Positions 1-5,147 of a stretch of 5,560 bases of DNA are shown piece by piece. Source of the stretch: Propionibacteriaceae bacterium (GTDB taxonomy: Bacteria; Actinomycetota; Actinomycetes; Propionibacteriales; Propionibacteriaceae); contig JAIRKB010000008.1 of the NCBI GenBank assembly GCA_031260385.1, forward strand, positions 1 to 5,560, read 5' to 3'. How positions within the stretch are numbered: position 1 is the stretch's first letter; the number at the start of each line of letters is the position of its first letter. The notes under the pieces were generated by a model that saw only the letters and a program-made list of their open reading frames with translations, ran no database searches and was not told the origin of the DNA. The position numbers and the translations under genes are program-made.

Positions 1-200
1 GTTGTCCAGGTTGAGATTTTGGGGTTTCGCGGGAGGGTGTGAGTTGGGCATTCCCAGACGGCGCCGCAGGTGCCAAGTGCGGGAACGGTTTTTCTGTGAA
101 GGTGTAAGTTTTGCATTCCCGGACGGCGCTTCGCTTGTCCAGGCTACTGCTTCCCGCCGTCCGGGAATGCTCGGTCTGGATAACCGCCGTCCGGGAGAAC
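1..200. repeat. Cluster of interspersed direct and inverted repeats
   Basis: Four copies of one core are visible. GCATTCCCAGACGGCG lies at 48-63 and GCATTCCCGGACGGCG at 113-128, each at the end of a 28-bp direct repeat (36-63 and 101-128, 24 of 28 bases identical). The reverse complement CGCCGTCCGGGAATGC lies at 155-170 and a shortened copy CGCCGTCCGGGA at 185-196. The copies at 113-128 and 155-170 form a perfect 16-bp inverted repeat around a 26-bp loop. TTGTCCAGG also occurs twice (2-10 and 135-143), which suggests the array continues left of the window. An open frame at 2-244 crosses this block, but it looks like a by-product of the repeats. A dispersed intergenic repeat family is the best reading, and its function is unknown. 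Confidence 0.7.
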
Positions 201-218
201 TGCCTGGGGTGAGTATGA

Positions 219-234
219 CGACCGCAGGCGGTCG
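219..234. promoter_or_regulatory. 16-bp palindrome upstream of the DUF2500 gene (possible operator)
   Basis: CGACCGCAGGCGGTCG has 7-bp perfect arms around a 2-bp centre. It ends 15 bp before the TAAACT -10 candidate at 250-255 and so overlaps the place where a -35 box would sit; no good -35 is seen there. It could be a regulator site, or only part of the neighbouring repeat cluster. Confidence 0.35.
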
Positions 235-249
235 CGCGTGGTGACGGGC

Positions 250-255
250 TAAACT
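250..255 (+). promoter_or_regulatory. -10 box of a probable leaderless promoter
   Basis: TAAACT fits the actinobacterial TANNNT -10 pattern. It ends six bases before the GTG at 262, so the predicted transcription start falls on or next to the start codon. No Shine-Dalgarno lies within a usable distance of the GTG. Together these suggest a leaderless mRNA, which is common in actinobacteria. Confidence 0.45.
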
Positions 256-261
256 GTTGTC

Positions 262-573
262 GTGGGCAGAACTATCCTGATCATTGTTATCATCACTATC
301 GCCATCGCGGTATATCTCATCATCCGGGGCGTGCAAAAGCTGAAACGATCCCCGCAAGCCCATCAGGTCTCCCCCGCTTCCGTCGTCGCCAAACGTACGG
401 TCTTCGTCGGTAGCGGTTACGAATGGTGTATCACCTTCGAACTGCCCGACCACGAACAACTAGAGCTTGTCGTCTCCCACCGCATCTATGATCTTCTCCT
501 CGTCGGTGACTACGGCTCCCTAGCCCGCCGGGACCTAACCTTCGTCGGCTTCCAACGCGAGTTGCTGCGCTAA
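262..573 (+). CDS. DUF2500-type small membrane-anchored protein
   Basis: This 103-aa protein starts at GTG. Residues about 4-22 form one strongly hydrophobic helix rich in Ile and Val, followed by a basic patch (RGVQKLKR) that should stay in the cytoplasm. The rest is a small domain: VVAKR at 41-45, YEWCITFE at 53-60, LELVV at 67-71, a Tyr at 76, VGDYGSL at 81-87, then LTFVGFQR at 92-99. This order (basic strand, Y..ITFE, a hydrophobic strand, Y..L..GD.G.L, F.GF.R) matches what I recall of the DUF2500 family, which includes E. coli YhhM. The length of a little over 100 aa and the single N-terminal helix also fit. The function of the family is not known. The gene looks monocistronic, with 91 bp to the next start. 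The family call is from remembered motif similarity, not a search. Confidence 0.8.
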   Translation: MGRTILIIVIITIAIAVYLIIRGVQKLKRSPQAHQVSPASVVAKRTVFVGSGYEWCITFELPDHEQLELVVSHRIYDLLLVGDYGSLARRDLTFVGFQRELLR

Positions 574-626
574 ACGACGTCGCCTTTTTTCCCGGTTTAG
601 TTGGTCATCTTCTGCCCACCACACGC

Positions 627-632
627 TAGGAT
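627..632 (+). promoter_or_regulatory. Possible -10 box for the two-component operon
   Basis: TAGGAT fits the actinobacterial TANNNT pattern and would start transcription near 639, about 26 bases before the regulator's TTG. The nearest -35-like element, TTGGTC at 601-606, is 20 bases away, which is longer than usual, so the call is weak. Confidence 0.3.
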
Positions 633-664
633 GAAGGGGAAAGCAGTCTAGTCGGGGGGTTGCC

Positions 665-1339
665 TTGAGAGTCCTAATTGTTGAAGACGAAGCTGATTTG
701 GCCCAAGGGTTGCGGCTGGGGTTTGAGGCTGAGGGTTGGGCGGTTGATGTGGCCGCTGACGGGGTTGAGGGGTTATGGCGCGCCCAGGAAAACCCCTACG
801 ACATCCTCGTCATTGACATCATGCTGCCGAAGTTGGGGGGCTATGAACTATGCCGAAGACTGCGCGCTGGTGATGACTGGACGCCCATCCTGTTCCTGAC
901 TGCCAAGGATGGCCTTTGGGATCAGGTCGAGGGTCTCGATCTGGGGGGAGATGACTATCTGGTGAAGCCGGCCCCTTTCGCCCTGCTGATGGCCCGGGTT
1001 CGCGCTTTGATCCGCCGGGGCGCGCCGCAACGGCCGGCGATTATCGAGGCGGGCGGGATCCAGTTCGACCCGGCCACCCGCCGGGCTTGGCGGGGTACGA
1101 CCGCCCTCGAACTCACAGCCCGGGAACTCAGTGTCTTGGAATACCTAATGCGCCGAGCCGGTGAGTTGGTCACCAAACAGGAACTGCTCGCTGGCGTCTG
1201 GGATGAAGCGTTTGACGGCGATCCGAATATCGCCGAGGTTTACGTTCTGCGCTTACGCAACAAGATCGACCGACCGTTCAACGTTGGCAGTATCGAAACG
1301 GTCCGCGGCGCAGGATACCGGATGGCACGCCATGTCTAG
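665..1339 (+). CDS. OmpR/PhoB-family DNA-binding response regulator
   Basis: This 224-aa cytoplasmic protein is a two-component transcription regulator. The receiver domain spans about residues 1-115 and has all the canonical phosphotransfer residues: the acidic pair Glu7-Asp8, phosphoacceptor Asp51 in VIDIMLP, Thr79 in LFLTA, and Lys101 in DDYLVKP. A short linker leads to a winged-helix DNA-binding domain (about 127-222). It shows the usual landmarks: LTARELSVLEYLM, ELVTKQELL, a recognition-helix region VYVLRLRNKID, and the closing ETVRGAGYRM. The length is normal for the family. The TTG start is supported by a G-rich ribosome binding site (GGGGGG at 654-659) five bases upstream and by the family's usual MRVLIVEDE beginning. 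The stop codon lies inside the start of the partner kinase gene. The regulon and signal cannot be read from the sequence; distance to the SQR operon alone does not link them. Confidence 0.95.
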   Translation: MRVLIVEDEADLAQGLRLGFEAEGWAVDVAADGVEGLWRAQENPYDILVIDIMLPKLGGYELCRRLRAGDDWTPILFLTAKDGLWDQVEGLDLGGDDYLVKPAPFALLMARVRALIRRGAPQRPAIIEAGGIQFDPATRRAWRGTTALELTARELSVLEYLMRRAGELVTKQELLAGVWDEAFDGDPNIAEVYVLRLRNKIDRPFNVGSIETVRGAGYRMARHV

Positions 1340-2759
1340 GCAGGCCACCACCCCCTCCCCCGCTGTTACTCGCCGCAAGATCTTGCCATCGGTTCGCTTG
1401 CGGGCAGTTCTTTCCTCCGTGGTTTTGATTTTCCTAATCGGGATCGTCGGTTGGGGGCTGTTGTGGTCGTACGCTCCAGCGCAACTTTTTGCGGAGGCCC
1501 AAGAACGAGCCGAACAACAAGCCAACGGGGTCGCCGCTTGGCTGACCCACTATGACAATTACGGCCCGGACCAAGGTGGTGAGTTGGTGCTCGATGCCAT
1601 CGTCGGGGTGGTCGGCTCCGATCTGATTCAGATCGTGGGCCCCGATGGACAGGTGTTGGTGGCGAGTGCCAATGCCCAAGGGCTCCCCGCCTTGGACGCC
1701 CATCCCGGTGAGCGGCTCACCTTACCGAACGGCTCCGGGTTCGCGGTGTTCTCCATGACGATTCACTCGACTGGCCCCCTGAACGGCGCTTGGGTGGTGG
1801 CGGGACATGCCCTTACCGACGTCGACGCGACCTGCGACCTTATCATCCGTATTTACTGGTTTGGTTTGCCGATCTTGCTGCTAGTCGTCGGGGTGTTGAC
1901 CTGGGCCTTGGTTGGGTTGGCGATCTCACCGGTGCGCGCGATGTCCCGCGAGGCAGCGGCGATCTCTTCCGCTACCCGGCACACGCGGATCGGTGACCCG
2001 GGGGGACGGGACGAAATTGCCGAACTAGCGGCAACCCTCAACTCGATGCTCGCCCGCTTGGAGCGCTCCCAGTCTACTCAGCGACGCTTTGTCGCCGATG
2101 CCGCCCACGAGTTGCGTTCCCCGCTGTCGGGGATTCGGCAATACGCTGAGGTCGCCTTAGCCCACGGAACAGCCACCTCGGTAGAGGAGATTGCGGAGAC
2201 CACCCTGCGGGGTATCATCAGGATTCAGCGCTTGGTTGATGATCTACTAGTCCTATCCCGGGCTGATGAGCACAATCTCGCGGAACTGTTGCGCGACTGG
2301 GTGGTCATTGACCTAGACGATATCGTCGCCGACGAAGCTCTGCGGGCGCAAGTGGAAGTCTTGCCGAGGCGCCAAAAACCAGTCACGATCGACACCACTG
2401 CCGTCGGCGCCGCCCGCATCACCGGCAACCCCGACCTGGTTCGTCTGGTAATGCGCAACCTGATCGACAACGCTAAACGTCACGCCAACTCGGTCGTCGC
2501 CATAACAGTCGCCGAGTCGGGCCAGTTGGCGATCACCGAGGTTGAGGATGATGGGGCGGGTATTGCGCCCGAGGATCGCCGACGAGTTTTTGAACGATTC
2601 GTACGTCTTGACGAGGCGCGATCCCGGGACACTGGTGGCAGTGGTCTCGGCCTCTCGCTCGTCAAGGAGATCGTCCAAACCCACGGCGGTACGATCGAAA
2701 TCTTGGACTCCCCGCGCGGCGGTGCCCGCCTGCGTGTCGCCTGGCCGCGGAGCGATTAG
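1332..2759 (+). CDS. Membrane sensor histidine kinase (HAMP, HisKA, HATPase_c)
   Basis: This 475-aa kinase is the cognate partner of the regulator upstream. ATG at 1332 overlaps that gene's end by 8 bp, implying translational coupling. A basic N-terminus leads into transmembrane helix 1 (about 24-45). An extracytoplasmic sensor region of about 125 residues follows, then transmembrane helix 2 (about 174-198) and a HAMP linker starting at ISPVRAMSREAAAIS. The HisKA dimerisation and phosphoacceptor segment has the H-box FVADAAHELRSPLSG with His259. The ATPase domain has the N-box NLIDNAKRHA (Asn376, Asn380), G1 DDGAG (406-410), the F-box residues Phe420 and Phe423, and G2 GGSGLGL (435-441). All catalytic motifs look intact, so an active kinase is expected. 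The open frame extends 57 codons upstream, but that stretch lies over the regulator gene in another frame. No known fold is obvious in the sensor, so the signal is unknown. Confidence 0.95.
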   Translation: MSRQATTPSPAVTRRKILPSVRLRAVLSSVVLIFLIGIVGWGLLWSYAPAQLFAEAQERAEQQANGVAAWLTHYDNYGPDQGGELVLDAIVGVVGSDLIQIVGPDGQVLVASANAQGLPALDAHPGERLTLPNGSGFAVFSMTIHSTGPLNGAWVVAGHALTDVDATCDLIIRIYWFGLPILLLVVGVLTWALVGLAISPVRAMSREAAAISSATRHTRIGDPGGRDEIAELAATLNSMLARLERSQSTQRRFVADAAHELRSPLSGIRQYAEVALAHGTATSVEEIAETTLRGIIRIQRLVDDLLVLSRADEHNLAELLRDWVVIDLDDIVADEALRAQVEVLPRRQKPVTIDTTAVGAARITGNPDLVRLVMRNLIDNAKRHANSVVAITVAESGQLAITEVEDDGAGIAPEDRRRVFERFVRLDEARSRDTGGSGLGLSLVKEIVQTHGGTIEILDSPRGGARLRVAWPRSD

Positions 2760-2784
2760 CGGTGCCTAGTGGCGCTGAATTTTT
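2758..2784 (+). terminator. Weak terminator candidate at the kinase stop codon
   Basis: AGC (2758-2760) can pair with GCT (2774-2776), and GCC (2764-2766) with GGC (2771-2773) around a TAGT loop, leaving a 3-base bulge. Five Ts follow at 2780-2784. The stem is short and interrupted, so this is only a weak intrinsic terminator candidate for the two-component operon. Confidence 0.3.
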
Positions 2785-2920
2785 CCGTCAGGTTCGTTCA
2801 GCAGAAGTTCAGGTCTCGTCTGCCAAACTGGTATCGCACGAAACCCAAATGGTCAACTAGTGGCTCACATAGATGGCTGGGGGATCGGTGGACCTGCCAC
2901 CGGACGAGGCAATAACGGGG

Positions 2921-2955
2921 AGTGTTGTTCGCTCAAGCCCTGAGTGACCAACACT
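2921..2955. repeat. Long imperfect hairpin
   Basis: AGTGTTG (2921-2927) pairs with CAACACT (2949-2955). After one mismatch, TCGCTCA (2929-2935) pairs with TGAGTGA (2941-2947) with one G-U wobble, closing a 5-base loop AGCCC. The stem is about 14 pairs. There is no T-run beside it, so it is not a classical terminator. Confidence 0.5.
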
Positions 2956-3047
2956 AATCTCAACGGTGGCCTCACCGCAGCGGCTGGCTAACTGGTGGGC
3001 ATCACAGTGGCAACCACCCACAAGCCAGGTAGTCAGATCGCTGAGAT

Positions 3048-3079
3048 AAGTGCTCGCCCCCGCCAAGGGGCGAGCACTT
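3048..3079. terminator. Perfect 13-bp stem-loop, probable bidirectional terminator
   Basis: AAGTGCTCGCCCC (3048-3060) and GGGGCGAGCACTT (3067-3079) are perfect reverse complements around a 6-base loop. It lies 75 bases past the stop of the 52-aa gene in the SQR operon and 288 bases past the kinase stop, between convergent transcripts. Only a short T stretch follows on either strand, which is tolerated in GC-rich actinobacterial terminators. Confidence 0.6.
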
Positions 3080-3081
3080 TC

Positions 3082-3147
3082 CACCGGTCAGGGGGACCGG
3101 CACAAACTACCCAGCACCGGTCAGGGGGACCGGCACAAACCACCCAG
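3082..3147. repeat. Two tandem 33-bp repeats, each with an internal hairpin
   Basis: Unit 1 is 3082-3114 and unit 2 is 3115-3147. They differ at one base (T at 3108, C at 3141). Each begins CACCGGTCAGGGGGACCGG, in which CCGGTC and GACCGG form a 6-bp stem with a 5-base loop AGGGG. A degenerate third start (CACCG at 3148-3152, then TGACCGG at 3161-3167) runs into the 3' end of the 52-aa gene. The array sits between that gene's stop and the 13-bp stem-loop, so it would be in the 3' end of the SQR-operon transcript. Confidence 0.85.
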
Positions 3148-3153
3148 CACCGA

Positions 3154-3312
3154 TTAGTGGTGACCGGAAACGATAACCCGGATCATCTTCAGATTGATCC
3201 CCAGAAAGCGAACAAACTGGTAGGCCAAATTGCGCCGTTGGCGTAGGGTCTTGGCCGTCGGCAGCGGCGCGATATCGATAGCCGGATCAAACTGTGGTTT
3301 TAGAACATGCAT
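3154..3312 (-). CDS. 52-aa basic protein paired with SQR (function unknown)
   Basis: This is a short protein of 52 residues. The ATG at 3312 is preceded by a strong AAAGGAG ribosome binding site (3318-3324) with 5-base spacing. The start is only 28 bases after the SQR stop, so the two are almost certainly co-transcribed and probably coupled. The N-terminal half (about 1-20) is proline-rich and contains acidic residues (FDPAIDIAPLP). The second half holds a basic cluster KTLRQRRN (21-28) followed by a mixed hydrophobic and basic stretch, LAYQFVRFLGINLKMIRVI (29-47), that could be a membrane-associated amphipathic helix. It ends in GHH. There are no cysteines. I do not recognise a named family. 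Its position suggests a small accessory or membrane-anchoring partner of SQR; that is inference. The open frame extends 32 codons upstream into the SQR gene, but the ribosome binding site fixes the start used here. Confidence 0.75.
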   Translation of the reverse strand: MHVLKPQFDPAIDIAPLPTAKTLRQRRNLAYQFVRFLGINLKMIRVIVSGHH

Positions 3313-3340
3313 GGCAACTCCTTTCTTTGCTTTCGGGTGA

Positions 3341-4795
3341 TCATTCGGGAATGATCCACCAGAACGGACGAGCCTTAGCTTTATAGATGAATAGGTGATG
3401 AAGAACATGCTTCATCCAGTGGCCGGCTAGACCGATCTCGCCGGAGGTGCCCCGCAGGTCACGCCCCGAAACCGGATAGGCTTTGAAGTCGGGCACGACT
3501 GGGTGCATCGTCATCGAAGCGGCCGATCCACCCGTGAAGCTCATCCCAGCCGAAGCGATACAGGCCGCTCCCATCTTGGTCATCGAGGCTTCGTGAGCCG
3601 GCTTGGCTTTGCCGTTGATGCGATCAACCACCGTTAGTACGACGGACTTAGCGATAATGCCGGAGGGCATCCCCGTCCTGGGTGGGGCGGGGGTGATAAC
3701 CGTACCTCTCGGTGTAACGCGAGGCTGCGAAATCTGATGGGGCGGCGCGAATGCAATCCCGGCGGCAAAGATATTGTCGTAGAGCGGGGTCTGGTAGGTC
3801 TTCGGCCAATCATCGGCTGACCACTGCTCATAAGCACCAGCCTGGTAGTTGGCATCAACCTTCATGAACCCAGCTGGGTTGTTCATAGTCTCGGTAATAT
3901 CGTTACCCTCGCGGTCATAGACGGCCATTCCAGCGCCCCTAAAAGGCGGGAGCAGCATCGCGAAGTCAAAATCAACCTCCCGAACGATGCCATCGAGTTG
4001 CTCGTAGTGGATCACCCCCGGCACGATCTCCGTACAGTGAGCACCAGTGATTGCGCGAACATTCCGTTCCCGGAATAACGACTCGGTCCACAACTTGGAA
4101 GTGGTCTGGAAACCCTGCTGAGCGAAGGTTAAACCACCAACCCCGAAGTCTCCAAGCTCCGCCTCATTGGTCAGATAGATCAACTCAGCTTTATCGCGAA
4201 CCCCCGCCTCACGCATCACGTGATCAAGGTTGAAGGTATATTCGAAGGCGGCACCCTCGCAGGTGCAGGTTCCGTGACCAGTGCCAACCACAAAGCGCAG
4301 TTCCTCACCGGCTTTCAGCCTCTCGATCGCCTTTTCGAGTTGCTCAGCCGCCTCAACAGCGTGCGGAGCCGTACAAACGGAGACCGTGTAACCGGATGGG
4401 CCGAGCCCTTCGGTCGCCTCAAAGTTCAGTTTCGGCCCGGTGCAGTTGATCAAATAGTCGTATTCGATCTGGCTTTCCTTGCCTTTCGTGCCAACCATCG
4501 TTGAGCGGATCGTCACGAAGCCCCGCTCGTGTTCGGCGTCACCCTCGGGGTGAATCGAGACCGCCATCGCCTGATGGAACTCGATCCGCTTGCGGCGGTA
4601 GAGCGGTTCCAAGGGGAAGGTGACCTTTTCGACCGCCATCTTGCCGACGCCAACCCAGATATTGGACGGCACCCAGTTCCAGTTTGCGCTAGGCGAGACG
4701 ACAACGACTTCGTGCTTGCGCCCAAGTAGGCGCCGAGCGTGCATGGCCGCCGTGTGACCGGCGATCCCCGCTCCTAGTATCAATACTGTTGCCAT
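3341..4795 (-). CDS. sqr: Sulfide:quinone oxidoreductase, type III-like (FAD-dependent)
   Basis: This 484-aa flavoprotein should oxidise sulfide to sulfane sulfur at the cytoplasmic membrane face and reduce quinone. The N-terminal Rossmann motif ILGAGIAGHTAA (6-17) binds FAD; a second glycine motif is VVGTGHG (169-175). Cysteines that could form the redox centre are Cys141 (SVCTAPHA), the Cys177-Thr-Cys179 motif (CTCEGAAFEY) and Cys412 (MGAACIASAG); Cys118 and Cys254 are others. YDNIFAAG (339-346) marks the usual FAD-contact region, but the Asp common after this motif is replaced (GIAFAPPH). The C-terminal segment GHWMKHVLHHLFIYKAKARP and the ending WWIIPE suit membrane attachment. The late motifs PAPPRTGMPSGII and SGEIGLAGHW are what I recall from proteins annotated as type III SQR. 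ATG at 4795 is chosen because GGAG (4803-4806) lies 7 bases upstream; a TTG six codons earlier would start upstream of that site. A related NAD(P)/FAD oxidoreductase role is the main alternative. Confidence 0.85.
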   Translation of the reverse strand: MATVLILGAGIAGHTAAMHARRLLGRKHEVVVVSPSANWNWVPSNIWVGVGKMAVEKVTFPLEPLYRRKRIEFHQAMAVSIHPEGDAEHERGFVTIRSTMVGTKGKESQIEYDYLINCTGPKLNFEATEGLGPSGYTVSVCTAPHAVEAAEQLEKAIERLKAGEELRFVVGTGHGTCTCEGAAFEYTFNLDHVMREAGVRDKAELIYLTNEAELGDFGVGGLTFAQQGFQTTSKLWTESLFRERNVRAITGAHCTEIVPGVIHYEQLDGIVREVDFDFAMLLPPFRGAGMAVYDREGNDITETMNNPAGFMKVDANYQAGAYEQWSADDWPKTYQTPLYDNIFAAGIAFAPPHQISQPRVTPRGTVITPAPPRTGMPSGIIAKSVVLTVVDRINGKAKPAHEASMTKMGAACIASAGMSFTGGSAASMTMHPVVPDFKAYPVSGRDLRGTSGEIGLAGHWMKHVLHHLFIYKAKARPFWWIIPE

Positions 4796-4823
4796 AGACA
4801 GGCTCCAATGCAATAGTGAACAT

Positions 4824-4837
4824 ACCCCAAGTGGGGT
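4824..4837. promoter_or_regulatory. CsoR/CstR-type operator-like palindrome in the sqr promoter
   Basis: ACCCCAAGTGGGGT is a palindrome with 6-bp perfect arms (ACCCCA and TGGGGT) around AG, equivalent to ACCCC-N4-GGGGT. Read towards SQR it lies six bases after the -10 box, about where transcription starts, which is an ideal place for a repressor. GC tracts flanked by A or T in this form are typical operators of the CsoR/RcnR family, including the persulfide sensor CstR. No such regulator gene lies in the window. Confidence 0.55.
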
Positions 4838-4843
4838 CTTTTA

Positions 4844-4872
4844 AGAGTACGCGCCAGCCCTAGACCACACAA
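4844..4872 (-). promoter_or_regulatory. sqr operon promoter (-35 TTGTGT, 17 bp, -10 TACTCT)
   Basis: On the minus strand TTGTGT (4872-4867) and TACTCT (4849-4844) are separated by exactly 17 bp, and the -10 fits TANNNT. Predicted transcription start is near 4837, giving a leader of about 40 bases that contains the ribosome binding site used by SQR. It overlaps no gene. Confidence 0.5.
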
Positions 4873-4982
4873 TAGCGACCACTGGCTGGATCGGTTTGCA
4901 TTGTCTTAGCTTCGGATGTATGAAGCACACGGATCTCAAGCCTATCACCAAAGCAACCACCCTCGCTGGCTTTGGACATTTT

Positions 4983-5011
4983 TTGGCTCTGACAAGGCAG
5001 CATGATAAGGT
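4983..5011 (+). promoter_or_regulatory. hppA promoter candidate (-35 TTGGCT, 17 bp, -10 TAAGGT)
   Basis: TTGGCT (4983-4988) and TAAGGT (5006-5011) are 17 bp apart. Transcription would start near 5018 and leave an untranslated leader of about 130 bases before hppA, long for a housekeeping gene and large enough for leader control. Confidence 0.45.
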
Positions 5012-5044
5012 TTTTCTTAGTTAAGCACGCGCCGGGAGGTCGCG

Positions 5045-5089
5045 GTGAGGCTAGAGAAAAGTCATTGCAATCGACGATTTCTTTACTGA
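5045..5089 (+). CDS. Possible 14-codon leader peptide (uORF) upstream of hppA
   Basis: A GTG at 5045 is preceded by GGGAGG (5034-5039) at a 5-base spacing, a better ribosome binding site than that of hppA itself. The frame reads MRLEKSHCNRRFLY and stops at TGA (5087-5089), 58 bases before the hppA ATG. It lies inside the predicted leader. The peptide is basic and contains His, Cys and an Arg pair but no run of a single amino acid as in classical attenuators. It may be a chance ORF. Confidence 0.3.
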   Translation: MRLEKSHCNRRFLY

Positions 5090-5101
5090 GGGATACCGAA
5101 G

Positions 5102-5117
5102 CACTCGCGGCTGAGTG
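5102..5117 (+). promoter_or_regulatory. Small hairpin in the hppA leader
   Basis: CACTC (5102-5106) and GAGTG (5113-5117) pair around GCGGCT, with a further G-U pair outside. GGTGA (5044-5048), at the start of the uORF, can also pair with TCACC (5121-5125), enclosing the uORF and the hairpin. No known riboswitch family was recognised. Confidence 0.3.
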
Positions 5118-5147
5118 TCTTCACCTTATCGAGCCTTGGGAGCTGAC

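Larger units (their letters stand above)
2760..3153. other. Hairpin-rich convergent intergenic region, no convincing gene
   Basis: This 394-bp gap separates the ends of the histidine kinase gene (+) and the SQR operon (-). Besides the elements listed separately, it has short stems CGGTGG/CCACCG (2886-2902), CGGTG/CACCG (2964-2977) and CTGGCT/AGCCAG (2984-3028). Two open frames of about 75-83 codons cross it, one per strand. Neither has a ribosome binding site or recognisable protein features, and both run through the repeats. No tRNA or known RNA family was recognised. Confidence 0.6.
4796..5147. other. Divergent regulatory region between sqr and hppA
   Basis: This 352-bp gap carries separate promoter candidates for the two divergent genes, the SQR operator-like palindrome and the hppA leader, each listed on its own. 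The stretch of about 110 bases between the two -35 boxes (4873-4982) shows no clear repeat, gene or known RNA motif. Confidence 0.6.

Noticed and set aside
2..244. 80-codon open frame on + at the left edge
   Set aside because: It runs entirely through the repeat cluster, begins at TTG with no visible ribosome binding site, and its protein has no recognisable features.
570..600. CTAAAC/GTTTAG inverted repeat and CGACGTCG followed by Ts after the DUF2500 gene, as a terminator
   Set aside because: The 6-bp arms enclose a 19-base loop and the inner palindrome has no loop, so neither makes a convincing intrinsic terminator.
1161..1331. 57-codon upstream extension of the histidine kinase frame
   Set aside because: It lies over the response regulator's conserved DNA-binding domain in another frame; ATG at 1332 gives the usual basic N-terminus before helix 1.
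2857..3084. 75-codon minus-strand frame in the convergent gap
   Set aside because: No ribosome binding site; its start lies at the edge of the 13-bp stem-loop and the frame crosses several hairpins. No protein family resemblance.
2995..3246. 83-codon plus-strand frame with an 11-residue repeat (HRSGGPAQTTQ twice)
   Set aside because: The repeat comes from the 33-bp tandem DNA repeat, and the rest is antisense to the well-supported 52-aa gene.
4220..4504. 94-codon plus-strand frame inside the sqr gene
   Set aside because: Antisense shadow of a conserved flavoprotein; no ribosome binding site or domain signal.
665..4795. Two-component system as the regulator of the sqr operon
   Set aside because: The genes are convergent and separated by a terminator-like region; no shared direct-repeat binding sites were seen. 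Adjacency alone is not evidence.
5018..5147. Known riboswitch (for example c-di-AMP type) in the hppA leader
   Set aside because: I looked for the conserved core motifs and could not match them; only short generic stems are present.
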